Shown in pieces: positions 1 to 9,787 of a DNA stretch of 64,000 nucleotides. The translations under genes and the position numbers were made by a program. The stretch is taken from contig NZ_FXXL01000007.1 in NCBI RefSeq assembly GCF_900184685.1, positions 1,178,001-1,242,000 of the forward strand. The letters run 5' to 3'. Numbering within the stretch: the stretch's first letter is position 1; each line of letters begins with the position of its first letter. The notes below the pieces were generated by a model. It saw nothing but the letters and a program-made list of their open reading frames with translations, had not been told where the DNA came from and did not search any database. The stretch comes from Butyricimonas sp. Marseille-P3923. GTDB taxonomy: Bacteria > Bacteroidota > Bacteroidia > Bacteroidales > Marinifilaceae.

Positions 1-294
1 CAAACAATAATCTAGAATTTCCTGAATCGTCGCATTCTGAAACTTATAATCCTTCAGACCAATTCGTTGAATTTCCTGTGTATTATACACGAACGAATAA
101 TCACTATTCTTCTCGATGTGAAGATAAACCGTACTCACCGGCACATGTTTAAATTCAAACGTGAACCTTTTTTCTTGCGAGAATCCTCGCGAAGGCATAC
201 ATAATAAAGTCATCAGCAACAAGACATTCAAGAGCCTCATCAGATGTTTCAATTTTTCTCGCGGGCATTTACCCGCATTCTCCGTTTTTTTCAT
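1..294 (-). CDS. SusC/RagA-type TonB-dependent receptor, N-terminal part (cut by window edge)
   Basis: Only the first 98 codons lie in the window; the frame stays open to base 1. The protein begins MKKTENAGKC, has a hydrophobic signal segment at about residues 20-33 and a likely cleavage after the GFSQ stretch near residue 40. The next 55 residues read as an STN (secretin/TonB short N-terminal) domain, the module with which TonB-dependent transducers contact a FecR anti-sigma factor. It lies 78 bases downstream of a FecR gene in the same direction, the standard order for a signalling SusC. The rest (carboxypeptidase-like domain, plug, barrel) must lie beyond the edge. The family call rests on the STN domain and context. 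Confidence 0.8.
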   Translation of the reverse strand, partial: MKKTENAGKCPREKLKHLMRLLNVLLLMTLLCMPSRGFSQEKRFTFEFKHVPVSTVYLHIEKNSDYSFVYNTQEIQRIGLKDYKFQNATIQEILDYCL

Positions 295-372
295 AAATTT
301 GCGTATTAATTGTACGTTAATTAATAATTACTTACGGGGAATTTGGGTGGTGCCTGTTCCCCGAAGTTTTTC

Positions 373-1530
373 TTAGCAAGCGCTTCTTACCGTAATAGCT
401 CTTCCCTTTTGGGTAAATTGTATATTACCTGTCCGAGATAAAATATCCAGAATAACGCTTATATCATCATATTTTTTCAGTCTTGCAGTTAGTCTTTCAT
501 TACCGGCATCCGGGTTGAGGAAGAAACAATCGAAATCATACCATTTAGACAACTCGCTCATAATTTCGCTCAATGTCGCCTCGTTAAATATAAAATACCC
601 GTCTTTCCATGAAGTAAAATAAATAGTTTCCACGTCCAATACCCGGGAATCCTCCTTGCCGATATTCACTTGTTGCCCCGGACGTATCAGATAAGCATTG
701 CCCCGCTGATCTTCGACAGAAACGCTCCCTTGCACCAAAGTAGTCAGATTTGCCTCACCCGCGTAATCCCTTACGCAGAACTCCGTCCCCAAAACAGTCA
801 CAGCAGAGCGGGAAGTCTCCACGACAAAAGGCACATCCTCGTCACGAGTCACGTCAAAATAAGCCTCTCCCGTCAACTCCACTCTTCGCTCTTTTCCAAT
901 GAATTTCACGGGATAACGTAATTTTGTCCCGGCATTTAACCACACTTTTGTCCCGTCGGACAACACCAATTGAAATTCCGCCCCCCGCGGTGTTTCCATT
1001 ATATTGTATTCAACCTCCGCGGGTGCAATGGAATCCGCCATCTCGTAAAAGACTTCCCCGTTTTCCTGTATCCGGATATTCATTGCTTTTCCCCTCAACA
1101 ATGTATCCTGACTTTCCAAAGCCACTTTTTCACCCGTACCCAAAGTTAAAAATGCCCGACTCTTCCCCACGGATATAGATTGTTGCCGAGTGACAATACC
1201 CTGTTTCTCCGGTATTCCTACCCAATATGCCATGATGCCACCGATAGCAACAACCACTGCAACAGAAGCCGCTACAGCAACATATCGCCAATAGCCGCGT
1301 TTGGATTTTCTTACTCTTGCACGCACCTTTCCAAACGCATCTTCCAATTCCAACACTCTCGATCTATCCAATCTTTGTTCAAATGCCACCTCATCCAATA
1401 ATGAAATAAACAAGCGTTTATTAGCCTCCGATTCATTTATCCAATCATCTAACACGCTTATCTGTCGAGGAGTCGCCTCATTCTTGATAAAAGCAACTAT
1501 TATATCTGCAATCTCAAAATTCTTATCCAT
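373..1530 (-). CDS. FecR-family anti-sigma factor
   Basis: 385 residues. Residues 1-80 form a cytoplasmic anti-sigma region, residues 82-104 a single membrane span, and the periplasmic part carries the FecR core (motifs such as GTKVWLNAGTKLRYP and LTGEAYFDV) followed by a DUF4974-type C-terminal domain that would dock with the STN domain of the receptor. FecR proteins hold an ECF sigma factor until the outer-membrane transducer signals substrate binding. It is followed by a SusC start in the same direction. Its probable partner sigma gene is divergent, across a 345-base gap, instead of being directly upstream as in the other two loci of this window. Confidence 0.93.
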   Translation of the reverse strand: MDKNFEIADIIVAFIKNEATPRQISVLDDWINESEANKRLFISLLDEVAFEQRLDRSRVLELEDAFGKVRARVRKSKRGYWRYVAVAASVAVVVAIGGIMAYWVGIPEKQGIVTRQQSISVGKSRAFLTLGTGEKVALESQDTLLRGKAMNIRIQENGEVFYEMADSIAPAEVEYNIMETPRGAEFQLVLSDGTKVWLNAGTKLRYPVKFIGKERRVELTGEAYFDVTRDEDVPFVVETSRSAVTVLGTEFCVRDYAGEANLTTLVQGSVSVEDQRGNAYLIRPGQQVNIGKEDSRVLDVETIYFTSWKDGYFIFNEATLSEIMSELSKWYDFDCFFLNPDAGNERLTARLKKYDDISVILDILSRTGNIQFTQKGRAITVRSAC

Positions 1531-1875
1531 TTCTTATCTCTGTTTATAATACAAACACATCAAGAGATAAAAAGTGGTAAAAGAAACTCAAAAAATTCAT
1601 AGATTATAGCGATACATCACTCCAATAGATCGGATTTCTAATAAAATAAGCTAGAAACCATACAGATAATATATAAAAACGTTCATTTAATAAAATTCAA
1701 AATTAGTGTTTTTTTATTTCTAAACAAGAGTATGAATGTATTTTCGATCTATTTCATAATCAAAGTCTTTCATTTACTTGATATCAAAATTCAACTAATG
1801 ATTTTCAAGCACGAAAAGAGTATTATTAAATGAACATTTATTCATATTACACTTCAGAGGTGGATTAAACTGATA
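1531..1875. promoter_or_regulatory. AT-rich divergent control region with a 13-bp inverted repeat
   Basis: This 345-base gap separates the leftward fecR/susC genes from the rightward sigma gene and should hold both promoters. A perfect inverted repeat is visible: GTTCATTTAATAA at 1681-1693 and its reverse complement TTATTAAATGAAC at 1823-1835. The region is strongly AT-rich and I see no reading frame in it. I could not find a clear TAnnTTTG element for either gene. The repeat could be a paired operator or the remains of a mobile or iterated element; the operator idea is inference. Confidence 0.5.
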
Positions 1876-2433
1876 ATGAAAAACTTCCGCAACATATACG
1901 ACGAGTCCGAATATGAAATTCTATTTAAAGAATTTTATACCCCTTTAGTGCAATTCGCCTTTCAAATAATCAACGACAACGAGGCTGCAAAGGATATAGT
2001 TCAAGATTTATTCGTGCAACTTTGGGAAAAGGAACTCAAATTCACAAATGAATTAGTTCTCCGTACCTATTTATATCGCTCCGTACAACACAAATGTATA
2101 AACCACATCCGAAAGCAAAAGATACAACAACAACACGAGAAAAAAATATCCGATGAAATAGAAGAGCAAGAAAATCCTTCCGTGTTACACGTTCTCATTC
2201 GCGAAGAAGTATATCGTCAGCTATTAAATTCAATTGACCATCTCCCCCCGCAATGCAAAAAAATCTGCCTCATGACACTCGATGGGAAAAAAACTTCCGA
2301 AATCGCCCAAGAATTAGACCTTGCCGTGGACACCGTGAAAAAACAAAAAACGATAGCCTTAAAACGTTTACAAGATGAACTGGGGAACCTATCATCCATA
2401 GCCGTGATACTATATCTGGAAACATTATTATAA
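1876..2433 (+). CDS. ECF RNA polymerase sigma-70 factor (Bacteroidota FecI-like family)
   Basis: 185 residues, the usual size. Region 2 is seen as FYTPLVQFAFQIINDNEAAKDIVQDLFVQLWE and region 4 as LPPQCKKICLMTLDGKKTSEIAQELDLAVDTVKKQ, the -35-binding helix-turn-helix. It would direct transcription of the neighbouring fecR/susC genes after release by FecR. It is divergent from fecR and convergent with the lipoprotein gene that ends at 2463. An AGAGGTGG stretch about 15 bases before the ATG is a possible ribosome-binding site. Pairing with the FecR at 373-1530 is inferred from proximity. Confidence 0.93.
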   Translation: MKNFRNIYDESEYEILFKEFYTPLVQFAFQIINDNEAAKDIVQDLFVQLWEKELKFTNELVLRTYLYRSVQHKCINHIRKQKIQQQHEKKISDEIEEQENPSVLHVLIREEVYRQLLNSIDHLPPQCKKICLMTLDGKKTSEIAQELDLAVDTVKKQKTIALKRLQDELGNLSSIAVILYLETLL

Positions 2434-2434
2434 A

Positions 2435-2457
2435 ATGAGGGGGTATTCCCCCCTCAT
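2435..2457. terminator. Hairpin between convergent genes
   Basis: ATGAGGGGG, four-base loop, then CCCCCCTCAT lies between the ends of the rightward sigma gene and the leftward PKD-like lipoprotein gene. The stem is very GC-rich but has no long T-run on either side, so efficiency as an intrinsic terminator is uncertain. Confidence 0.6.
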
Positions 2458-2462
2458 CCTTG

Positions 2463-4064
2463 CTACCATGGGGCACTTCCGCCACTACTACTCATAAAAT
2501 TACCGTACTTGAATATCACCTGTTTAATCTCTCCCAAATCAACATTATCGGGTGATTCGTACATATTTCCCGCTGCCCACGGATCCGGTGAACCCAACAC
2601 TTGATCAATCGTGTAGAAAATAAAGATTTTTCCTCCCTCCAACGCTATCAACAACCGATCGCCATTGTAATCCGGGGTTAAATGTGTAATATTCTTATCA
2701 AAATCATGAATTTTCTTCACGATTTGTCGTATTCCCCCTGCTTCATTACGAAATTCACAATAGTACAGCGACTTCCCTTCCGCGAAGTACATGTAATTTC
2801 CACTTCTCAACATAGCATACACCGCTTGATCGGATACAATATCAGAACCGGCAAACAGCCACTTACCTCTATTCGACACGTTCATCGTCGCGTAATAATA
2901 GTCCTTGGACAACGAGAACTTTTGGACATAATACTCACCGTCTTTTTTGAATATACACCGGTAATGCCCGGTACCGTAATCACCTCTCTCGCATGTCGCC
3001 CAAACCAAGGAATAATCACCAAAATCCGTCAAATTCACGAACTCATCAGGATCTGTCGAATTATCCCGAATGACCCCCTGTAACCCCGCAGACGGATCTC
3101 CATTGGCAGCGATAGCCACGAATCTGTTATTCGCTTTATCGTGCATCAACTGCAAACCCACCCAAAAATAAGTAGCGGGTATTATCCTGTCAATATAAGT
3201 ATTGGGCTTATCGAAATCAAAAGGAATATTCATAAAACGAGTCAGATGAAAACCTGTCGGCTGACTTGATTGTGGATAAATATACCGGGAATAAGCCTTC
3301 CCGTTATCACCTATCATTAAATCGACAACATTACCGAATAACAAAAGTTTCGGATACACACCCTCCGGATAACCTCCATAAAATTCCTCTTCCAAAGCAA
3401 CCTCTTTATTCCACAACGTACCGTTCAAAGAAACACATCCACCTCCCTCTTGAAGTATCGTCAACTCGTCCCCTCCATTATTAGGAGTTGTAAAATTCTC
3501 CGTGATATAATACGGTTTCCGTCCTAAAGGATCGCCCGGATGCAAGGAACTGTAAAGATTATAAAAAGGAAGATAGTAAAAAGGCTCATCCGTGGGCTTT
3601 TCCAATCGCAAATAATGAAGCTCAGTCGCCCCGTCGCTCTTTTCCGCCAAAAGAACAAAGCCATACTTATACGGGGAGTCTATCTGCAAGGCCACCCCGT
3701 TACGATCATAATACACCTGCCCGGACTTCCGGTCTGTCACGAACAGATTTAGTGAATAAATTTCACATTTCCCTTGATGCGTGTATCTCAACACACGCTC
3801 ACGCGAAATAACCATCGTATCGATTTTCCAAGTGTAATCAAACTCTAACGTATCCGACGGGTTTTGGAATGTCAATTCAGGAACAATCACAAGCTCTTCA
3901 CCAAGATAACCGTAAATCGTGTACGTGTTCGCCGGTTTCAAATTAACAATCACTTCGTTAACTTCCGCGTAATCATAGTTTCCCTTGTCCTCGTAGCATC
4001 CGCTTAATAACCACGAAAACACTATTCCCCAAAATATAATCGCTATTCTCATCATATATTCCAT
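2463..4064 (-). CDS. PKD-like family lipoprotein of a SusCD locus
   Basis: 533 residues. The N-terminus has a signal peptide with lipobox (LLSGC, Cys about 23), so it should be a lipoprotein, probably surface-exposed. Behind it lies a PKD-like/Ig-like region (YEDKGNYDYAEVNEV with TYTIYGYLGEELVIVPEL) and a long beta-rich part of YxLR/WxxG-type repeats. The sequence and the position after SusD and DUF4843 match the Bacteroidota PKD-like lipoprotein family, thought to act as an accessory binding protein on the cell surface. Last gene of the leftward operon, 4 bases after the DUF4843 gene. The start could also be one of two Met codons 9-12 bases downstream (4055 or 4052). Confidence 0.8.
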   Translation of the reverse strand: MEYMMRIAIIFWGIVFSWLLSGCYEDKGNYDYAEVNEVIVNLKPANTYTIYGYLGEELVIVPELTFQNPSDTLEFDYTWKIDTMVISRERVLRYTHQGKCEIYSLNLFVTDRKSGQVYYDRNGVALQIDSPYKYGFVLLAEKSDGATELHYLRLEKPTDEPFYYLPFYNLYSSLHPGDPLGRKPYYITENFTTPNNGGDELTILQEGGGCVSLNGTLWNKEVALEEEFYGGYPEGVYPKLLLFGNVVDLMIGDNGKAYSRYIYPQSSQPTGFHLTRFMNIPFDFDKPNTYIDRIIPATYFWVGLQLMHDKANNRFVAIAANGDPSAGLQGVIRDNSTDPDEFVNLTDFGDYSLVWATCERGDYGTGHYRCIFKKDGEYYVQKFSLSKDYYYATMNVSNRGKWLFAGSDIVSDQAVYAMLRSGNYMYFAEGKSLYYCEFRNEAGGIRQIVKKIHDFDKNITHLTPDYNGDRLLIALEGGKIFIFYTIDQVLGSPDPWAAGNMYESPDNVDLGEIKQVIFKYGNFMSSSGGSAPW

Positions 4065-4068
4065 TTAA

Positions 4069-4764
4069 TCAACTTCCAATTACTGTAACAGTCATTTTCG
4101 TGTGCCCGTCCTTCTCGTACACGGTTTCATCGTTTGCCTCTTTTTCATTCAAATGTTTTTTCAAAAGCAACGCGTTGAAACGGCAGTCCACGGCATCCTC
4201 CGGATTCAAATACCCGACCCCGGTAATTTCAATAAACAAACGATACTTTTCATCTGAATAGGTACCCAAATAACTATTCACGATTACACTATTCCACCAA
4301 TCCGGTTTAGAAATCTTATCATTTATCCAGATAATGCGAGCGATATGGGATGTTTCCCCAAGCATAAAATCCCGAGTCGGTTCCAGACGCACGGTCAGTC
4401 TTACCGGTGTCGTTTGTAAATCCGGAGTTTTAACAAGTTTCACAACCAACTCGCATTGTTCCTCGTTTTTTCCCAGCACACAACGTTCCGGCAGTATATA
4501 ATTTCCCGAGGCGGCAGTCGTGTAATCATCCACGACAACAACCTTGTACTCTCTCTCCCTGTCCTCCGGAAGCCCGACCAGTTTCACGCCTAAACCGTAA
4601 TCTATCGTATCCCGGTTCGGGTAAAAAGTAAAAGAAAACTCTAAAGAATCCGCCATCTTACCCGTGAACTGAATGTAGGCATCATTACCATAAGTCATGA
4701 TATGTTCCCGCTCGCAACCCGAGAAGAGATACAACATTCCTAATATCAATAGTATTCGTTTCAT
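4069..4764 (-). CDS. DUF4843 domain lipoprotein
   Basis: 231 residues from the chosen start. The longest frame begins at 4815 inside the preceding susD gene; I prefer the ATG at 4764 because GGAAGAA sits just upstream and because MKRILLILGMLYLFSGC then gives a proper lipoprotein signal peptide. The body (YIQFTGKMADSLEFSFTF, later a WWNSVIVNSYLG motif) fits DUF4843, a family of small beta-sandwich surface lipoproteins encoded next to SusD in many Bacteroidota loci. Exact ligand unknown. It sits 16 bases after susD and 4 before the PKD-like gene, so co-transcription is very likely. Confidence 0.85.
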   Translation of the reverse strand: MKRILLILGMLYLFSGCEREHIMTYGNDAYIQFTGKMADSLEFSFTFYPNRDTIDYGLGVKLVGLPEDREREYKVVVVDDYTTAASGNYILPERCVLGKNEEQCELVVKLVKTPDLQTTPVRLTVRLEPTRDFMLGETSHIARIIWINDKISKPDWWNSVIVNSYLGTYSDEKYRLFIEITGVGYLNPEDAVDCRFNALLLKKHLNEKEANDETVYEKDGHTKMTVTVIGS

Positions 4765-4780
4765 AAATTCTTCCATTAAA

Positions 4781-6277
4781 TTAATAAGACGTTTCATTAT
4801 TAGGATATTCGGCAATAAACTTATCCGCTGTCATCGGAATATCCCTATCCCCGTTAAAAATATCATGATTCAATCGCTTGTACATGAAAAACGTTTGCCC
4901 CTCTGTCAACCCTTCGCGAATCATATCGTACACCAACTTTTCCTTCAAGTCATCCGGATCATCCGGCAAAGCATACTCCTTCACGCCCCGCTGGATTCTC
5001 AACGTGGAGAACAACGCTTTCGCCTCCACGATCTGTCCCTTGTTAATCAGACACTCGATCATGATGTGGTACATCTCCGGAAAACGGACCACGGGAATAA
5101 GCGGACACTGATGGGTAATATTCGTGGTTACGGTACCACTCATATTAGTTATAGATGCGATAGGACGTTCCCACACCAGATAGCGGTGATTATCATTATA
5201 CCGGTTATAAAATTTATAACGATAATCATCCGTTTCCAACCCGAAAAGTTTCTCCATTTCATTCATTCTAAAATAATGATCATACGAAGCTGCCTTCTCG
5301 AAATTCTCCAGATTATCTTTATTATAGAATCCCAACAGAAGCTCTTCCCAGCGTTTGGGATCGGACATTTCCGGATACGCATCATAATTCCCGTGATTAT
5401 TGGCAGGTGTCCACTTAAACCATCCCGTATCCACGAATCGTTTGATAGCCTCCGCATTTTTATAAGCCATCTCCTCGTTACCCATCCACATGTATATCCG
5501 TGCCAACAAAGCGGTAGCCCCCCAATAATTCATTCGCAATCCCCGGTAATTCAAGAAATCATCTCCTCCTAACGGGGTTGCATGAGCTCCCGACGTAAAA
5601 CGATGTTGCCTTCCTTTCGTCCATGCCACGAATTTCAAGGTATCCAAAGGTCCCAACTTCTCCTGCGCGAACTCCATATCCGAAACAATATTCTCAAGCA
5701 CTTGCTCCATGGTCATTCGCTCCGGCTGATGCTCCGGATACCTCGTCACGTAAGGAATTGCCGGACTGCCTTGATTCGTTCCCGAGGGCACCGGGCAAAA
5801 CAAGCGTAACATATCAAAATGCAACAACGCCCGCAAGCCGCGCATCTCGGCAAGAATCAACTGTTTCTCTATATCCTTGTTATTAAAAAAAGAACTATCC
5901 TTCTTCTCCACCTGCTGTATGATATTATTACAACTGGCTATCACATTATAGGCTTTCGCCCATGTACTTTCCGTCACCTCCTGTACACTCGAATTTTTCC
6001 AATTATAATTAGAAGCCTCCACCAACTCCGTGGGCAACCCCGAAGTAAGGTAATTCCGGGCTAAAGCACTGGTAAATCCCCAGCTCAAGTTCTTCCCGTA
6101 CAAATTCGTGACACTAATTTCCCGGTACACACCGTTCACTGCCATTTGCACCCCGGTATAATCGCCGAAAATCTCCTCTTCCAGTAACACACTGTCGGAC
6201 TTTATATCCAGCCAATCATTGCACGATGTCAACACCATCGCCGCCAACAACCACTGCATCAATCTCTTCATTTTCAT
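4781..6277 (-). CDS. SusD/RagB family nutrient-binding outer-membrane lipoprotein
   Basis: 498 residues. Signal peptide with lipobox LTSC (Cys about 19), followed by the SusD-typical NDWLDIKSDS start. Tetratricopeptide-like helices follow (RGLRALLHFDMLRLFCP is the conserved SusD motif), and the C-terminal part has the usual INERRxEL-like region replaced by YDMIREGLTEGQTFF. SusD proteins form the lid on the SusC barrel and capture the substrate outside the cell. It starts 18 bases after the susC stop. The substrate cannot be read from the sequence; there are no glycoside hydrolase genes in this operon, so a glycan is not implied. Confidence 0.93.
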   Translation of the reverse strand: MKMKRLMQWLLAAMVLTSCNDWLDIKSDSVLLEEEIFGDYTGVQMAVNGVYREISVTNLYGKNLSWGFTSALARNYLTSGLPTELVEASNYNWKNSSVQEVTESTWAKAYNVIASCNNIIQQVEKKDSSFFNNKDIEKQLILAEMRGLRALLHFDMLRLFCPVPSGTNQGSPAIPYVTRYPEHQPERMTMEQVLENIVSDMEFAQEKLGPLDTLKFVAWTKGRQHRFTSGAHATPLGGDDFLNYRGLRMNYWGATALLARIYMWMGNEEMAYKNAEAIKRFVDTGWFKWTPANNHGNYDAYPEMSDPKRWEELLLGFYNKDNLENFEKAASYDHYFRMNEMEKLFGLETDDYRYKFYNRYNDNHRYLVWERPIASITNMSGTVTTNITHQCPLIPVVRFPEMYHIMIECLINKGQIVEAKALFSTLRIQRGVKEYALPDDPDDLKEKLVYDMIREGLTEGQTFFMYKRLNHDIFNGDRDIPMTADKFIAEYPNNETSY

Positions 6278-6295
6278 TTCACTCTATTTTTTAGA

Positions 6296-9200
6296 TTAGA
6301 AACTTGCATTTAAAGTAAAAGTAAAGGTTCTGGCAAAAGGATAACTTAACCCCATCTCCCGCTTGATAGAAGAAACCGTGGCTATATCATTCATGCTAAA
6401 CTGAAGCCTTAACATATCCAGACCGATACGTTGAATTAAACCACGATTGAAATCATATCCCACGTTCAACGAATTGAACGTCAAAGTACGGTCTTTTTGC
6501 ACGAACCGGGAAGTCGGACGGGTAATATAATAACGATCCTTCAAAGACTTCAAAGAAGTCACGTCCCCCGGCTTCTGCCAACGTTGGGAAAGCACCCGGC
6601 GATCTGCGTTATTCCGCCACAAATTGACATTTTCCACGTTATCCACCAACGTCTGGTTATACTTGTCACCCCCGAATTCAAACATAAATGTGGTATAGAA
6701 AGTAAAGTTCATAAACCGTACATTAATACCCAGCGAACCATTTCCCCAAGGTTCGGTATCCCCTATCTTCTGTTGTTCATAAGTTGACCACTCGTAACTG
6801 ATAGTTCCGTCACGCTTGAGATAGATTTCCTGCCCGTCAGCCGGATTTATCCCTTTTGACTTCATCCCGTAAATCGACGTCGTTGAATTACCCGCCTCAT
6901 ACTTCATCACCGGCTTCGAGTACACCCGGTTATCATCCGCTGTCCACAGAATAGAAGTCAACGGGGAATTGGCATCGGCATTGGCATATTTCTTAAAATG
7001 CTCGTCTACCCGGTCATTATATTCCTCCAGAGCCTTAGACAACTTTAGAATCTTATTTTCATTATGTGACAGAGAACCGTATATCACGATATCCAACTTC
7101 TTGGAAGTATAAGGTTTCACGTTCAGATAGAACTCCATACCCCTGTTCTGGATCTCTCCGGCATTACTCTTGTAACTGGAAAAACCTGCGGAAGCCGGTA
7201 AAGAAACATCCGTGATACCGTCAATCGTCTTCCGGTTATACCAGTTAAACCGACCGAACAAAATTCCATGAAAAACACCGACTTCCATCCCCAGATCCCA
7301 AGAAAGCGTTTTCTCCCACGTCAACTTATCATTTCCCATGGCAATCAAAGTTGCCCCGATTCCGGTAGGATACCATTGATCCAGCTTGGTTTCGAAAGAA
7401 TGTCGGGCGGCATAAGGCGGGAAGTTCAACTTACCCGTCTGCCCGTAAGTAGCTTTTACCTTCAATTGATCCAAGAAACTCCATTGTTCGGCGAACGCAT
7501 ACTTGTGGATATTCACCCCGGCACCGGAAGACCAGAAAGGTCCCCATTTCTTATCGCTCCCGAATTCGGACGAACCGTCACCCCGGAAAGAAAAATCAAA
7601 CAAATAAATATCATCATAACTATAATTCAACGTGGTAAAGAAACCAAACAAACGGGTTTTATTATCCGTTACCGTGGGTTTCTTCACGATCTCGTAGGCA
7701 TAAGAAATCGCGTGACGTTTGGCATTGGGAAAACCTTTGTACGCGGACTCCTCGAATTCTCTCTGATCCTCCTTCACGTTGATACCCACCGACAGATTGA
7801 CATTGTGCTTTCCCAAACTTCGGTTGTACGATGTAAATAAATTCACGTTCCATCCAAAACTCTTCGTTTCGGTCAGATTCCGCTCTCCCTTGGTAAAAGC
7901 GGAAGCCGTCACGCTATAAGAGGAAGAAGCCGGATCCGTGAACTTATCCGTATCCGAAATATTATAATTCAAAGCCAACTGCCCCTTAATCTGCCAATAA
8001 TTATTGATATACCAGTTTATCGTCAAATTATTCGTCCAATCCTTATACCCTGCCTTGGAATAATTTCCCAACCTTGCCTCGTACAAAGGATTTTTCTCTA
8101 TCGTTCCGGTCAAACCATAGCTAGGCAACGTTTGTACATAATTCCCGTCCTTATCCACCCACTCGTCATAGGGATGACGCCGGGTATAATCGGCAAAAGT
8201 ACCATAAGGAGAATCCTTCGTACGCGTGATATCGAAAGTCGTTTGATTCCTCACCTGCAATCCCTTATACCGGTAATCCAACGCGAACCCGGCACCCAAC
8301 CGATTCCGGTAGGAATCCTTCATCACACCGTTTTGATTATTATAACGCAAATCTATACCAAAACGCACGCTCTCGCTTCCACCCTCCACATAAACACTAT
8401 GGTTAGCATTAACCTCCGTCCGCAAAGGTTGCGACAACCAATAATTATCCACCCCCTTGGAAACCTTATTGAGTTTCTCTATATAATATTGATTCTTAAT
8501 TCTTATCTGCGCTATCGGTGTCTGAGAAGCATCTCCCGGATCATAATCAAACAACCCGGCTGCCACCTCGGTTTCCAAGGCTTCCTTGGCATTCATCATA
8601 TTGTAAGACGACAAATCCGGGGCGGTAATACTCAAATTCCCGCTATAACTAATCCGTAACTCTCCCGGGGCAGGAGCCACCGATTCAATCACGATCACCC
8701 CGTTAGAAGCCCGGGAACCATACATGGCTGTTGCCGCCGCATCTTTCAGAATCGTAATATTGGCAATCCTGTTAATATCAAAATCATACACCTTCTCAAC
8801 ACTCACCTCGAAACCATCCAAAATAAAAATAGGAATATTCGGATTGCTCGTCAAAGCGAATTTCGCAACACTGGAAGAACTTCCCATCTCATCCAACTCC
8901 TTCACGCTGGCTATTCCCGAACGCCCCCGCACGTAAAACTCCGGCAAGGTATTCGGGTCGGAACCCATCTCGTTATTTTTGACCAACCGCAACGAAGGAT
9001 CGAATACCGCCAAGGCACTTATCAAATTAAAAGAGGACACTTTCAATATCTCCTCCCGGCTCACTTGCGTGGCAGAACCCGTGAAACTGGATTTCTTGAT
9101 ATTGGCATATCCCGTCACGACCACCTCTTCCACGCTTTTCACATCCTCCCGCATCACCACGTTGATCGTGTCTTTTCCCGAGTATTTCACCTCTTGAGTC

Positions 9201-9751
9201 TCCATACCCAAAAACGAGAAAAGTAAAGAAAAACCCTCCATCCGGGGTAACGTCAAAGCGTATTTACCATCCATATCCGTGGCGGTACCCACGGTTAATC
9301 CTTTCACCAAAACGGTCACGCCCGCCAGTGGCAGTTTCTTCTCGTCGGTCACCTTCCCCACGATCCTTATCTCCTTCTTCTCGTCCGTTATCGGTTTGAA
9401 AGTCACCACGATCAAATTATTCATGATCTCCCACCGGTAATCTTTTCCCAGTAACTTTCCCAAAACTTCTCCCAACTCCTTGTCCTCCACGGAAAGCGAA
9501 ACCTTACGTTCCACGTCCAACGCCTTGTCATTGAAAAAGAAATACAAACTCGTCTGCTTCTCCAATTCTTTCAGTACTTTCGAAAGTACCTCGTTCTCGC
9601 ATTTTAGCGACACTTTCTGCTGTTGAGAGTAAGTTGCCGCACTCACGTGTATAAAACACACGCACAGAATAAAAAATGTTAATTTCATAACACGAAGCAT
9701 TTTTTTTAATAAAAAACTTGACCTAGCAACGTGTAATTGCTTTTTTTTCAT
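6296..9751 (-). CDS. SusC/RagA TonB-linked outer-membrane transporter with STN signalling domain
   Basis: 1151 residues. An unusually long N-terminus precedes the signal segment at about residues 22-40. Then come an STN domain (about 45-110), a carboxypeptidase-regulatory-like domain (VGKVTDEKKLPLAGVTVLVKG), the TonB plug (VEEVVVTGYANIKKSS; IFILDGFEV; ITILKDAAATAMYGSRASNG) and a 22-strand barrel ending in the aromatic FTLNASF. It imports a ligand captured by the adjacent SusD using TonB energy, and through the STN domain should signal to the FecR encoded upstream. The start ATG follows a TTCAAATTT leader; internal Met codons near residue 18-22 would still leave a signal peptide. Confidence 0.95.
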   Translation of the reverse strand: MKKKQLHVARSSFLLKKMLRVMKLTFFILCVCFIHVSAATYSQQQKVSLKCENEVLSKVLKELEKQTSLYFFFNDKALDVERKVSLSVEDKELGEVLGKLLGKDYRWEIMNNLIVVTFKPITDEKKEIRIVGKVTDEKKLPLAGVTVLVKGLTVGTATDMDGKYALTLPRMEGFSLLFSFLGMETQEVKYSGKDTINVVMREDVKSVEEVVVTGYANIKKSSFTGSATQVSREEILKVSSFNLISALAVFDPSLRLVKNNEMGSDPNTLPEFYVRGRSGIASVKELDEMGSSSSVAKFALTSNPNIPIFILDGFEVSVEKVYDFDINRIANITILKDAAATAMYGSRASNGVIVIESVAPAPGELRISYSGNLSITAPDLSSYNMMNAKEALETEVAAGLFDYDPGDASQTPIAQIRIKNQYYIEKLNKVSKGVDNYWLSQPLRTEVNANHSVYVEGGSESVRFGIDLRYNNQNGVMKDSYRNRLGAGFALDYRYKGLQVRNQTTFDITRTKDSPYGTFADYTRRHPYDEWVDKDGNYVQTLPSYGLTGTIEKNPLYEARLGNYSKAGYKDWTNNLTINWYINNYWQIKGQLALNYNISDTDKFTDPASSSYSVTASAFTKGERNLTETKSFGWNVNLFTSYNRSLGKHNVNLSVGINVKEDQREFEESAYKGFPNAKRHAISYAYEIVKKPTVTDNKTRLFGFFTTLNYSYDDIYLFDFSFRGDGSSEFGSDKKWGPFWSSGAGVNIHKYAFAEQWSFLDQLKVKATYGQTGKLNFPPYAARHSFETKLDQWYPTGIGATLIAMGNDKLTWEKTLSWDLGMEVGVFHGILFGRFNWYNRKTIDGITDVSLPASAGFSSYKSNAGEIQNRGMEFYLNVKPYTSKKLDIVIYGSLSHNENKILKLSKALEEYNDRVDEHFKKYANADANSPLTSILWTADDNRVYSKPVMKYEAGNSTTSIYGMKSKGINPADGQEIYLKRDGTISYEWSTYEQQKIGDTEPWGNGSLGINVRFMNFTFYTTFMFEFGGDKYNQTLVDNVENVNLWRNNADRRVLSQRWQKPGDVTSLKSLKDRYYITRPTSRFVQKDRTLTFNSLNVGYDFNRGLIQRIGLDMLRLQFSMNDIATVSSIKREMGLSYPFARTFTFTLNASF

Positions 9752-9787
9752 AAATTTGAACTTTAAAGTTAGACAATATCCGGGTTT

